From Duganella rivi (GTDB taxonomy: Bacteria > Pseudomonadota > Gammaproteobacteria > Burkholderiales > Burkholderiaceae_D): a DNA stretch of 64,000 bases. A program made the translations under genes and the position numbers. This document shows, piece by piece, positions 41,841-51,509 of the stretch. Below the pieces are notes generated by a model. That model was not told the origin of the DNA. It did not search any database and saw only the letters and a program-made list of their open reading frames with translations. Position 1 is the stretch's first letter. Every line of letters begins with the position of its first letter. The stretch is from NCBI RefSeq assembly GCF_009857435.1, contig NZ_WWCK01000009.1, forward strand, positions 62,001-126,000, written 5' to 3'.

Positions 41841-44800
41841 TTACTTGGCAGCGAGGATGCCGTTGCTATGGCTGCCGGTCAGCAGTGCTTTCAGGCGCTG
41901 GGTTTCCTCGGTCGCTGCCGAGTTCGACGTTGCCGTCAACTTGGTGCTGTCGAAGTTGCCGATGGCGCTAGCCAGTGCCGTCACCGATGCGTTGGTGGCG
42001 CTAGGCAGATCCAGCTTGGTCGCGTTCTCGGTCGCTGCGGTGGCAGCGGCGTTGAAGCTCGACAGCGCGTTCGACAGGTTGCTGACCGAGCTGCTGACGC
42101 TGCTCGTGGCGCCCTGTGCGAACCAGACGTCGGCCGCGGTGTGGCTGGCGCCGTCAGCGGTCTCGTAGGTCGAGGTGATGCCGACCCAGTTGCCGTTGTT
42201 CTGCGACACGTTCTGCTTGGCATCGAGGTTCAGCTTGGTGATGCCCAGATCGGCCAGCGACTTCAGCTCGTCCGCCTGGCTGACGCCGTCGGCATTGCCG
42301 TCCACCCAGACGCGCAGGTTGGCAAACGCGCCGTCCTTGGCGTCGATGGTGCCGTCGCCGTTGGTGTCGAGTTCAGCCAGCGCCGCGTAGCCCTGGGTCG
42401 CTTTCGAACCGTTGGCCAGCGTGGTGCCCGAACCGAACAGCTCGCTACCGTCGTTGATCACGCCGTCGCCGTTGCGATCCAGTGCCAGCAGACCGTCGCC
42501 GCCGCCTACCCAGCCGGTGTTGCGCTTGGTGCCGGTGGCGTTGACGTCGAAGTTCACACCAGCCGACAGGCCCAGGGTGGTGATGCCGTCACCGTTCAGA
42601 TCCAGCACGATTGGCGTGCCCAGTGGCGAAGGCAGTGCCGCCACTTGATCAGTGGTCAGCGCCTGGCCTTGGTCGCTGGTCAGGGCGCAGACTTGCTGGC
42701 TGGTCAGCGAGTGGATCTGGTCGGTGGTCATCGACATGATCTGCTGCGTGCTCAGGGCCGAGATCACCGAGGTGCGCAGGCCCACCAGGTCGGCGGTTTC
42801 AATCGCCACCAGCTGGTTGGTCGACAGCGCCTTGATTTGGCTGCTCGACAGCGCGCCTACTTGCTGGCTGCTCAGGGCCACGATCTGGTCGGTGGTCAGG
42901 GCCGCCACTTGCGCCGTTTGCAGGGCGCCCATGACCGAGGTCTTCAGCGCGCCGATGTCTTCGGTGCCCAATGCCGCAACCGCGTTGGTCGACAGTGCCG
43001 CCACTTGGGTCGAGCTCAGTGCACCCACTTGCGCGCTGGTCAGCGCCACGGCCTGGTCGGTGGTCAGCGAGTTGGCCAGCGCGGCGGTTGCCAGCGCCCC
43101 CACTTGCGAGCTGCTCAGGGCCACGATCTGGTCGGTGGTCAGGGCTGCCACTTGCGCGGTTTTCAGCGTGCTGATGACGTTGGTCTTCAGCGCGCCGATG
43201 TCAGCGGTTTCAATCGCCGCAATCGCGGTGGTGGTCAGCGCGTTGATCTGCGCCGTGCTCAGCGTGCCCAGTTGCAGCGAGGACAGTGCCACCACTTGGT
43301 CGGTGGTCAGCGCCGCAGCCAGGGCGGCGGTGCTCAGCGCGGAGATCTGCGCGGTGTTCAGCGCGGTGACCTGGTCGGTGGTGATCGCTGCCAGCTGGGC
43401 GGTGCGCAGCGCAGCGATGGCGGCGGTTTTCAGCGCGCCGATGTCAGCCGTTTCAATCGCGGCGGTCGCCGAGGTGCTCAGGCCAGCAACCTGGGTGCTG
43501 CTCAGGGCGCCGATCTGCTGCGACGTCAGTGCCACCACCTGGTCGGTGGTCAGCGCGTTCGCCTGGTTGGTGGTCAGGCCGGCGATGGCGGCGGTTTTCA
43601 GCGCGCCGATGTCAGCCGTTTCAATCGCGGCAATCGCGTTGGTGCCGAAGGCTGCCACTTGTGCCGAGCTCAGGGTGCCCACTTGCAGGGACGACAGCGC
43701 CACCACTTGATCGGTGGTCAGCACGCCGATGCTGGCCGAGGCCAACGCGGTCACTGCGCTGGTGCTCAGTGCGCCGATCTGGTCGGTGGTCAGCGCCACC
43801 ACTTGCGCGGTTTTCAGCGTGGCGATGATGCTGGTCTTCAGGCTGCCGACGTCAGCGGTTTCGATGGCGGCCACGGCAGTGGTCGACAGCGCGTTGAACT
43901 GCGTGGTGCTGAAGGCGCCCAGCTGGTTCGACGACAGCGCCACCACCTGGTCGGTGGTCAGGCCGCTCGCCAGGGCTGCGGTGCTCAGCGAGGCCACTTG
44001 GGCGGTGCCCAGCGCGGTCACCTGGTCGGTGGTGATGGCGGCCAGTTGCGCGGTGCTCAGGGCGCCGATCGCGTTGGTTTTCAATGCGCCGATGTCAGCG
44101 GTTTCAATCGCGGCAATGGCGGCGGTACCCAGCGCGGTCACTTGCTGGCTCGACAGGGCGCCGACCTGGCCGCTGCTCAGGGCAACGATCTGGTCGGTGG
44201 TCAAGGCCTTGACCTGGTTGGTGCTCAGGGCCGAGACCGCTGCCGATTTCAGCGCGCCGATGTCGGCCGTTTCAATCGCGGCAATCGCGTTGGTGCTGAA
44301 GGCCGCCACTTGCTGGCTGCTCAGGGTGCCAACTTGCAGGGACGACAGGGCCACCACTTGGTCGGTGGTCAGGGCGCCGACGCTGCCGGTGGTCAGAGCG
44401 GCCACTTGCGCGGTGCCCAGAGCGCCGATCTGGTCGGTGGTCAGTGCGGCCAGCTGGTTGGTTTTCAGCGAACCGATGATGGCGGTTTTCAGGCCACCGA
44501 TATCGGCGGTCTCAATCGCGGCCACCGCAGTGGTCGACAGCGCGGCGAATTGCGCGGTGCTGAAGGCGCCCAGCTGGTTCGACGACAAGGCCACCACTTG
44601 GTCGGTGGTCAGGCCGCTGGCCAGTGCTGCGGTGCTCAGCGCGCCGACTTGGGCGGTGCCCAAGGCGGTGATCTGGTCGGTGGTGATGGCTGCCAGTTGT
44701 GCGGTGCTCAGCGCACCGATAGCGTTGGTTTTCAACGCGCCGATGTCAGCGGTTTCAATCGCGGCAATCGCGGAAGTACCCAGTGCGGTCACTTGCTGGC

Positions 44801-47800
44801 TCGACAGCGCGCCGACCTGGCTGCTGTTCAGGGCAACCACCTGGTCGGTGGTCAGGGCCTTGACCTGGTTGGTGCTCAAGGCGGCGATGGCCGACGATTT
44901 CAGCGCGCCGATGTCGGCCGTTTCAATCGCGGCGATATCGTTGGTGCTGAAGGCGGCGATCTGGGCGGTGCTCAGGGCGCCGAACTGGTTCGACGACAGG
45001 GCTACCACTTGATCGGTGGTCAGCGCAGCGATGCTGCCGGTGGTCAGGGCCGCCACTTGGCCGGTGCTCAGCGCGCCGATCTGGTCGGTGGTCAGGGCAG
45101 CCAGTTGGTTGGTTTTCAGCGTGCCGATGATGGCGGTTTTCAGGCCGCCGATGTCGGCAGTCTCAATCGCGGCCACAGCGGTAGTCGACAGCGCGGCGAA
45201 TTGCGCGGTGCTGAAGGCGCCCAGCTGGTTCGACGACAAGGCCACTACCTGGTCGGTGGTCAGGCCGCTGGCCAGCGCTGCGGTGCTCAGCGCGCCAACT
45301 TGGGCAGTGCCCAGTGCGGTGATCTGATCGGTGGTGATGGCCGCCAGTTGTGCGGTGCTCAGCGCGCCGACAGCGTTGGTTTTCAAGGCGCCGATGTCGG
45401 CGGTCTCGATCGCGGCAATCGCGGCCGTGCCCAGTGCCACCACTTGCTGGCTCGACAGCGCGCCAACTTGTTGCGAGGTCAGGGCCACCACTTGATCCGT
45501 GGTCAGTGCCTTGGTCTGGTTGGTGGTCAGCGCGGCAATCGCGTTGGTTTTTAGCGCGCCGATGTCGGCCGTTTCAATCGCGGCGATATCGTTGGTGCTG
45601 AAGGCGGCGATCTGGGTGCTGCTCAGGGCGCCGAATTGGTTCGACGACAGGGCCACCACCTGATCGGTGGTCAGCGCGGCGATGCTGCCGGTGGTCAACG
45701 CGGCAACCTGGCCGGTGCTCAGGGCCGTCAGCTGGTCAGTGGTCAGCGCGGCCAGCTGGTTGGTTTTCAGCGCAGCGATGATCGAGGTTTTCAGGCCGCC
45801 GATGTCGGCGGTCTCAATCGCGGCGATCGCGGTGGTCGACAGCGCGTTGAACTGCGCGGTGCTGAAGGCGCCCAGCTGGTTCGACGACAGCGCCACCACC
45901 TGGTCGGTGGTCAGGCCGTTGGCGATGGCGTTGGTGCTCAGCGCAGCCACTTGGCCGGTGCTCAGCGCGGTGACCTGGTCGGTGGTGATGGCTGCCAGCT
46001 GGCCAGTGGTCAGGGCGGCAATCACATTGGTTTTCAGCGCGCCGATGTCGCCGGTTTCAATCGCGGCCACGGCACTGGTGCTCAGCGCGGCAACTTGCTG
46101 GCTCGACAGCGCGCCAACTTGTTGCGACGACAGGGCCACCACTTGATCCGTGGTCAGTGCCTTGGTCTGATTGGTGGTCAGCGCGGCAATCGCGTTGGTT
46201 TTCAGCGCGCCGATGTCGGCCGTTTCAATCGCGGCGATATCGTTGGTGCTGAAGGCGGCGATCTGGGTGCTGCTCAGGGCGCCGAACTGGTTCGACGACA
46301 GGGCCACCACCTGGTCGGTGGTCAGCGCAGCGATGCTGCCAGTGGTCAGCGCGGCAACCTGGCCGGTGCTCAGGGCAGTCAGCTGGTCAGTGGTCAGCGC
46401 GGCCAGCTGGTTGGTTTTCAGCGCAGCGATGATCGAGGTTTTCAGGCCGCCGATGTCGGCGGTTTCGATGGCGGCAATCGCGGTGGTCGACAGCGCGTTG
46501 AATTGCGCGGTGCTGAAGGCGCCCAGCTGGTTCGACGACAGCGCAACCACCTGGTCGGTGGTCAGGCCGCTGGCGATGGCTGCAGTGCTCAGCGCAGCCA
46601 CTTGGCCGGTGCTCAGCGCGGTCACCTGGTCGGTGGTGATGGCAGCCAGTTGACCAGTGGTCAGGGCGGCAATCACGTTGGTTTTCAGCGCGCCGATGTC
46701 GGCGGTTTCAATCGCAGCCACGGCGCTGGTGCTCAGCGCGGCAACTTGCTGCGACGACAGCGCGCCAACTTGTTGCGACGACAGCGCGACCACTTGATCC
46801 GTGGTCAGGGCCTTGGTCTGGTTGGTGGTCAGCGCGGCGATGGCGTTGGTTTTCAGCGCGCCGATGTCGGCCGTTTCAATCGCGGCGATGTCGTTGGTGC
46901 TAAAGGCGGAAATCTGCGAGCTGCTCAGGGCGCCGAACTGGTTCGACGACAGAGCCACCACCTGGTCGGTGGTCAGCGCGGCGATGCTGCCGGTGGTCAG
47001 CGCGGCAACCTGGTTGGTGCTCAGGGCCGACAGCTGGTCGGTGGTCAGGGCAGCCAGCTGGTTGGTCTTCAGCGCGGCGATGATCGAGGTTTTCAGGCCG
47101 CCGATGTCGGCGGTTTCGATCGCGGCAATCGCGGTGGTCGACAAGGCGTTGAATTGCGCGGTGCTGAAGGCGCCCAGCTGGTTCGACGACAGCGCCACCA
47201 CCTGGTCGGTGGTCAGGCCGTTGGCGATAGCGTTGGTGCTCAGCGCGGCCACTTGACCGGTGCTCAGCACGGTCACCTGGTCGGTGGTGATAGCTGCCAG
47301 CTGGCCGGTGGTCAGGGCGGCAATCACGTTGGTTTTCAGCGCGCCGATGTCGGCCGTTTCAATCGCGGCAATTGCGCTGGTGCTCAGGGCGGCCACTTGC
47401 TGGCTCGACAGCGCGCCAACTTGTTGCGACGACAGGGCCACCACTTGATCCGTGGTCAGGGCCTTGGTCTGGTTGGTGGTCAGGGCAGCGATGGCCGCGG
47501 TTTTCAGCGCGCCGATGTCCGAGGTTTCAATCGCAGCGATATCGTTGGTGCTGAAGGCGGCGATCTGCGCGCTGCTCAGTGCGCCGAACTGGTTCGACGA
47601 CAGGGCTACCACCTGGTCGGTGGTCAGCGCAGCGATGCTGCCGGTGGTCAGCGCTACAACCTGGTTGGTGCTCAGGTTCGACAGCTGGTCGGTGGTCAGC
47701 GCGGCCAACTGGTTGGTCTTCAGCGCGGCGATGATATTGGTTTTCAGGCCGCCGATGTCAGCGGTCTCGATCGCGGCAATCGCGGTGGTCGACAGCGCGT

Positions 47801-50800
47801 TAAATTGCGCGGTGCTGAAGGCGCCCAGCTGGTTCGACGACAGTGCCACCACTTGGTCCGTGGTCAGGCCATTGGCGATGGCGTTGGTGCTCAGCGCGGC
47901 TACTTGACCGGTGCTCAGCACGGTCACCTGATCGGTGGTGATGGCAGCTAGCTGGCCGGTGGTCAGGGCGGCAATGACGTTGGTTTTCAGGGCGCCGATG
48001 TCGGCCGTTTCAATCGCGGCAATCGCGCTGGTGCTCAGGGCGGCAACTTGCTGGCTGCTCAGGGCGCCGACTTGTTGCGACGACAGGGCGACTACCTGGT
48101 CGGTGGTCAGAGCCTTGGTCTGGTTGGTGGTCAGCGCGGCGATGGCGTTGGTTTTCAGCGCGCCGATGTCGGCGGTTTCAATCGCGGCGATGGCGTTGGT
48201 GCTCAGGGCCGCCACTTGCTGGCTGCTCAGGGTGCCAACTTGCAGCGACGACAGGGCTACCACCTGGTCGGTGGTCAGGCCGCCGACGCTGGCGGTGGTC
48301 AGCGCGCCCACCTGAGCGGTGCTCAGGGCGCCGATCTGGTCGGTGGTCAGGGCCGCCAGCTGGTTCGATTTCAGCGCGGCGATGACGCTGGTTTTCAGGC
48401 CGCCGATGTCGGCGGTCTCGATGGCAGCCACGGCGGTGGTCGACAGTGCGGCGAATTGCGCGGTGCTGAAGGCGCCCAGCTGGTTCGACGACAGGGCCAC
48501 CACCTGGTCGGTGGTCAGGCCGTTGGCGATGGCGTTGGTGCTCAGCGCGGCCACTTGACCGGTGCTCAGCACGGTCACCTGGTCGGTGGTAATGGCAGCC
48601 AGCTGGCCAGTGGTCAGGGCGGCAATCACATTGGTTTTCAACGCGCCGATGTCGGCGGTTTCAATCGCGGCAATCGCGCTGGTGCTCAGGGCCGCAACTT
48701 GTTGCGACGACAGCGCGCCAACTTGTTGCGACGACAGGGCCACCACCTGGTCGGTGGTCAGAGCCTTGGTCTGGTTGGTGGTCAGCGCGGCGATGGCGTT
48801 GGTTTTCAGCGCGCCGATATCGGCGGTCTCGATCGCAGCGATGGCGTTGGTGCTCAGGGCTGCCACTTGCTGGCTGCTCAGGGTGCCAACCTGCAGCGAC
48901 GACAGGGCCACCACCTGGTCGGTGGTCAGGCCGCCGACGCTGGCGGTGGTCAGCGCGCCCACCTGGGCGGTGCTCAGGGCGCCGATCTGGTCGGTGGTCA
49001 GGGCGGCCAGCTGGTTGCTCTTCAGCGCGGCGATGACGCTGGTTTTCAGGCCGCCGATGTCGGCGGTTTCGATGGCGGCAACGGCGTTGGTCGACAGCGC
49101 GCCGAACTGCGCGGTGCTCAGCGCGCCCAGCTGGTTCGACGACATGGCGACCACTTGGTCAGTGGTCAGGCCGTTGGCCAGTGCATTGGTGCTCAGCGCG
49201 GCGATTTGCGCGGTGCTCAGCGCGGTCACCTGGTCGGTGGTGACGGCAGCCAGTTGCGCGGTGCTCAGGCCGGCGATAGCGTTGGTTTTCAGCGCGCCGA
49301 TGTCGGCCGTTTCAATCGCGGCGACGGCGGCGGTGCCCAGCGCGGACACTTGCGCGCTCGACAGCGCGCCCACTTGTTGCGACGACAGCGCCACCACCTG
49401 GTCGGAGGTCAGCGCCTTGGTCTGGTTGGTGGTCAGGGCGGCAATGGCGTTGGTTTTCAGCGCGCCGATGTCGGCCGTTTCAATCGCGGCGATGTCGTTG
49501 GTGCTCAGGGCCGCCACTTGCTGGCTGCTCAGGGCGCCGACTTGCTGCGACGACAGGGCTACCACCTGGTCGGTGGTCAGGGCGCCAATGCTGGCGGTGG
49601 TCAGGGCCACCACCTGCGCGGTGCCGAGGGCGCCGATCTGGTCGGTGGTCAGGGCGGCCAGCTGGTTGGTTTTCAGCGCGGCGATGACGTTGGTTTTCAG
49701 GCCGCCGATGTCGGCAGTCTCGATGGCGGCCACGTTGGTGGTCGACAGCGCGGCGAACTGCGCAGTGCTCAGCGCGCCCAGCTGGCTCGACGACAGCGCC
49801 ACGACCTGGTCGGTGGTGAGGCCGTTGGCCAGGTTGGCGGTGGTCAGCGAAGCGATTTGCGCGGTGCCCAGGTTGCCAACTTGATCGGTGGTCAGCGCGG
49901 CGGTTTGCTGGCTGGTCAGGGCGGCAATGGCATTGGTTTTCAGGGCGCCGATGTCGTTGGTTTCAATCGCGGCAATCGCGCTGGTGCCGAACGCGGCAAC
50001 TTGCTGGCTGCTCAGGGCGCCCACTTGTTGCGACGACAAGGCCACTACCTGGTCGGTGGTCAACGCCTTGACCTGATTGGTGGTCAGGGCGGCAATCACG
50101 TTGGTTTTCAGCGCGGCCAGGTCGGCGGTTTCAATCGCGGCCACCGCGTTGGTGCTCAGGGCGGCCACCTGGGCCGAGCTCAGTACAGCAGCCTGGGTGG
50201 CGGTCAGGGCCACCACCTGGTTGGTGCTCAGCGCAGCCATGCTGGCGGTGCTCAGCGCCACGACCTGAGCACTGGTCAGGCTGCTGACCTGGTCGGTGGT
50301 CAGGGCTGCCAGCTGCGCGGTTTTCAGCGAGGCGATGACGTTGGTTTTCAAGGCGACCAGGTCGGCGGTCTCGATGGCCGCCACGTTGTTGGTCGACAGC
50401 GCGCCAAACTGCGCGCTGCTCAAGGTGGCCAGTTGCAGGGAGCTCAGGGCCACCACCTGGTCGGTGGTCAGGCCGTTGGCGATGGCGTTGGTGCTCAGGG
50501 CCGCCACTTGGCCGGCGGTCATGACGCTGACCTGGTCAGTGGTCAGGGCTGCCACTTGCGAGGTGCCCAGGCCGCCGATGGCGGACGATTTCAGGGCAGC
50601 GAAGTCGCCGGTTTCAATCGCCACGATGGCGTTGGTGCTCAGGCCGACAACCTGCGCGCTGCTCAGGGCTGCCGCTTGCTGGGAGGTCAGGGCCACCACC
50701 TGGTCAGTGGTCAGCGCCGACAGCTGCGCCGTGCTCATGCCGGCAATCGCCGAGGTTTTCAGGTTGGCGAAGTCGCCGGTTTCAATTGCCGCCAGCGAGG

Positions 50801-51071
50801 TGGTCGACAGGGCATTGATCTGCGCCGAGTTGAACGCGCCCACCTGGTTGGACGTCAGGGCAACGATCTGGTCCGTGGTCAGGCCGTTGCTCAGTTGTTT
50901 GGTGGTCAGCACCGCAATATGGGTGGTGGTCAGGACACCGATCTGGTCGGTGGTGAAGGCCCGCGTTTGGGCGGAATTGAGCGCAACCAGGTCAGCCGTC
51001 GCGAGTGCTGCGATGGTGGTAGTCGACAGCGCGGCAATCTGTTCGGACTTCATTGTCGTGATGATGCTCAT
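41841..51071 (-). CDS. Giant octad-repeat protein 2, complete (putative type I secreted adhesin)
   Basis: 3076 residues. The chosen start is the ATG at 51071 (MSIITTMKSEQIAAL) because AAGGAG lies 7 bp upstream; the frame stays open 44 codons further to 51203, but that extension lacks repeats and a ribosome site. There is no signal peptide. Eight-residue repeats begin almost at once and run about 2,800 residues. A C-terminal domain follows (TPIVLDLNGDGITTLG, LDRNGDGVINDGSELFGSG, LDTNGDGTIDAKDG, VDGNADGVSQADELKSL), with Asp-rich loops that should bind calcium. The tail ends LKALLTGSHSNGILAAK, resembling the tail of giant protein 3. No RTX nonapeptides. Likely exported by the nearby ABC/HlyD system and displayed outside the cell; function inferred. 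Confidence 0.88.
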   Translation of the reverse strand: MSIITTMKSEQIAALSTTTIAALATADLVALNSAQTRAFTTDQIGVLTTTHIAVLTTKQLSNGLTTDQIVALTSNQVGAFNSAQINALSTTSLAAIETGDFANLKTSAIAGMSTAQLSALTTDQVVALTSQQAAALSSAQVVGLSTNAIVAIETGDFAALKSSAIGGLGTSQVAALTTDQVSVMTAGQVAALSTNAIANGLTTDQVVALSSLQLATLSSAQFGALSTNNVAAIETADLVALKTNVIASLKTAQLAALTTDQVSSLTSAQVVALSTASMAALSTNQVVALTATQAAVLSSAQVAALSTNAVAAIETADLAALKTNVIAALTTNQVKALTTDQVVALSSQQVGALSSQQVAAFGTSAIAAIETNDIGALKTNAIAALTSQQTAALTTDQVGNLGTAQIASLTTANLANGLTTDQVVALSSSQLGALSTAQFAALSTTNVAAIETADIGGLKTNVIAALKTNQLAALTTDQIGALGTAQVVALTTASIGALTTDQVVALSSQQVGALSSQQVAALSTNDIAAIETADIGALKTNAIAALTTNQTKALTSDQVVALSSQQVGALSSAQVSALGTAAVAAIETADIGALKTNAIAGLSTAQLAAVTTDQVTALSTAQIAALSTNALANGLTTDQVVAMSSNQLGALSTAQFGALSTNAVAAIETADIGGLKTSVIAALKSNQLAALTTDQIGALSTAQVGALTTASVGGLTTDQVVALSSLQVGTLSSQQVAALSTNAIAAIETADIGALKTNAIAALTTNQTKALTTDQVVALSSQQVGALSSQQVAALSTSAIAAIETADIGALKTNVIAALTTGQLAAITTDQVTVLSTGQVAALSTNAIANGLTTDQVVALSSNQLGAFSTAQFAALSTTAVAAIETADIGGLKTSVIAALKSNQLAALTTDQIGALSTAQVGALTTASVGGLTTDQVVALSSLQVGTLSSQQVAALSTNAIAAIETADIGALKTNAIAALTTNQTKALTTDQVVALSSQQVGALSSQQVAALSTSAIAAIETADIGALKTNVIAALTTGQLAAITTDQVTVLSTGQVAALSTNAIANGLTTDQVVALSSNQLGAFSTAQFNALSTTAIAAIETADIGGLKTNIIAALKTNQLAALTTDQLSNLSTNQVVALTTGSIAALTTDQVVALSSNQFGALSSAQIAAFSTNDIAAIETSDIGALKTAAIAALTTNQTKALTTDQVVALSSQQVGALSSQQVAALSTSAIAAIETADIGALKTNVIAALTTGQLAAITTDQVTVLSTGQVAALSTNAIANGLTTDQVVALSSNQLGAFSTAQFNALSTTAIAAIETADIGGLKTSIIAALKTNQLAALTTDQLSALSTNQVAALTTGSIAALTTDQVVALSSNQFGALSSSQISAFSTNDIAAIETADIGALKTNAIAALTTNQTKALTTDQVVALSSQQVGALSSQQVAALSTSAVAAIETADIGALKTNVIAALTTGQLAAITTDQVTALSTGQVAALSTAAIASGLTTDQVVALSSNQLGAFSTAQFNALSTTAIAAIETADIGGLKTSIIAALKTNQLAALTTDQLTALSTGQVAALTTGSIAALTTDQVVALSSNQFGALSSTQIAAFSTNDIAAIETADIGALKTNAIAALTTNQTKALTTDQVVALSSQQVGALSSQQVAALSTSAVAAIETGDIGALKTNVIAALTTGQLAAITTDQVTALSTGQVAALSTNAIANGLTTDQVVALSSNQLGAFSTAQFNALSTTAIAAIETADIGGLKTSIIAALKTNQLAALTTDQLTALSTGQVAALTTGSIAALTTDQVVALSSNQFGALSSTQIAAFSTNDIAAIETADIGALKTNAIAALTTNQTKALTTDQVVALTSQQVGALSSQQVVALGTAAIAAIETADIGALKTNAVGALSTAQLAAITTDQITALGTAQVGALSTAALASGLTTDQVVALSSNQLGAFSTAQFAALSTTAVAAIETADIGGLKTAIIGTLKTNQLAALTTDQIGALSTGQVAALTTGSIAALTTDQVVALSSNQFGALSTAQIAAFSTNDIAAIETADIGALKSSAIAALSTNQVKALTTDQVVALNSSQVGALSSQQVTALGTSAIAAIETADIGALKTNAIGALSTAQLAAITTDQITALGTAQVGALSTAALASGLTTDQVVALSSNQLGAFSTAQFAALSTTAVAAIETADIGGLKTAIIGSLKTNQLAALTTDQIGALGTAQVAALTTGSVGALTTDQVVALSSLQVGTLSSQQVAAFSTNAIAAIETADIGALKSAAVSALSTNQVKALTTDQIVALSSGQVGALSSQQVTALGTAAIAAIETADIGALKTNAIGALSTAQLAAITTDQVTALGTAQVASLSTAALASGLTTDQVVALSSNQLGAFSTTQFNALSTTAVAAIETADVGSLKTSIIATLKTAQVVALTTDQIGALSTSAVTALASASIGVLTTDQVVALSSLQVGTLSSAQVAAFGTNAIAAIETADIGALKTAAIAGLTTNQANALTTDQVVALTSQQIGALSSTQVAGLSTSATAAIETADIGALKTAAIAALRTAQLAAITTDQVTALNTAQISALSTAALAAALTTDQVVALSSLQLGTLSTAQINALTTTAIAAIETADIGALKTNVISTLKTAQVAALTTDQIVALSSSQVGALATAALANSLTTDQAVALTSAQVGALSSTQVAALSTNAVAALGTEDIGALKTSVMGALQTAQVAALTTDQIVALSSQQVGALSSSQIKALSTNQLVAIETADLVGLRTSVISALSTQQIMSMTTDQIHSLTSQQVCALTSDQGQALTTDQVAALPSPLGTPIVLDLNGDGITTLGLSAGVNFDVNATGTKRNTGWVGGGDGLLALDRNGDGVINDGSELFGSGTTLANGSKATQGYAALAELDTNGDGTIDAKDGAFANLRVWVDGNADGVSQADELKSLADLGITKLNLDAKQNVSQNNGNWVGITSTYETADGASHTAADVWFAQGATSSVSSSVSNLSNALSSFNAAATAATENATKLDLPSATNASVTALASAIGNFDSTKLTATSNSAATEETQRLKALLTGSHSNGILAAK
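42640..51050 (-). repeat. Octad array with exact 651-bp higher-order repeat
   Basis: In-phase landmarks recur every 651 bp at 42937, 43588, 44239, 44890, 45541, 46192, 46843, 47494, 48145, 48796, 49447, 50098 and 50749, with no indel over 7.8 kb. Each 217-residue unit is 7 + 10 + 10 octads plus one extra residue, from a nine-residue unit ending GLTTDQ. Each sub-block is opened by an IAAIETAD-type octad. Units from about 45.5 to 49 kb are nearly identical in DNA (about seven mismatches in the first ~240 bases of 45541 against 46192, counted by eye); outer units are more diverged. Confidence 0.92.
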
Positions 51072-51463
51072 TTCCATTCTCCTTGGGGCACTACACAGTT
51101 CTATACGGACAGGTGATGGAGCCGACGGGGCAATTCCCGGCAGCTCCAGCTTGAATTGGGTGTTGCGGTAGTTCTTGCAGATACAGGTGCGTGCGGACTC
51201 CACACGCTTTAGTTCTTAACGTCAATCTTTGAAGCAACTTTAGGATTTCGCCGGTATGAATTTTCCTCTGGTTAACATTTAAATCGTTGCAGACCTTCAC
51301 ATAGATTCAGTTAATTGACCGCTGGAAAATTGCGGGGCTGTCCGGCCTGAACGTGTAAAGCGACCTTTTTCTCAACTGCATTAAGTTTTTTTATTTACGC
51401 ACGGCAACGGAAAGCAACGCAAGAAGTGGGCCATGTTTTCTCAAAAGCAACCATCCAGACACA
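51072..51463 (-). promoter_or_regulatory. Long A/T-rich leader upstream of giant gene 2
   Basis: About 390 bp without a gene. It is clearly richer in A/T than the flanking repeats, especially 51200-51420 (for example TTAATTGACC and TAAGTTTTTTTATTTACG). It must hold the promoter and a long 5' untranslated region of giant gene 2, with AAGGAG next to the ATG. I cannot pick a convincing -35/-10 pair, and I see no tRNA or known riboswitch. Confidence 0.5.
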
Positions 51464-51489
51464 AACGGCAGAGCGTTTGCTCTGCCGTT
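51464..51489 (-). terminator. Hairpin after giant gene 3
   Basis: GCTCTGCCGTT (51479-51489) and AACGGCAGAGC (51464-51474) form an 11-bp stem with a GTTT-type loop, 20 bp beyond the stop of giant gene 3. The following minus-strand bases have only a weak T-run, so termination strength is uncertain. The stem shares AACGGCA with the terminator at 41790. Confidence 0.65.
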
Positions 51490-51509
51490 CGTCACTTCAA
51501 TCGCCGTGC

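Noticed and set aside
42640..51050. CRISPR array, because of many short direct repeats
   Set aside because: The 24-bp units are contiguous, in frame and without unique spacers; no cas gene is present.
51072..51203. N-terminal extension of giant protein 2 to 51203
   Set aside because: The 44 extra residues lack repeats and a ribosome site, whereas AAGGAG sits 7 bp before the ATG at 51071.
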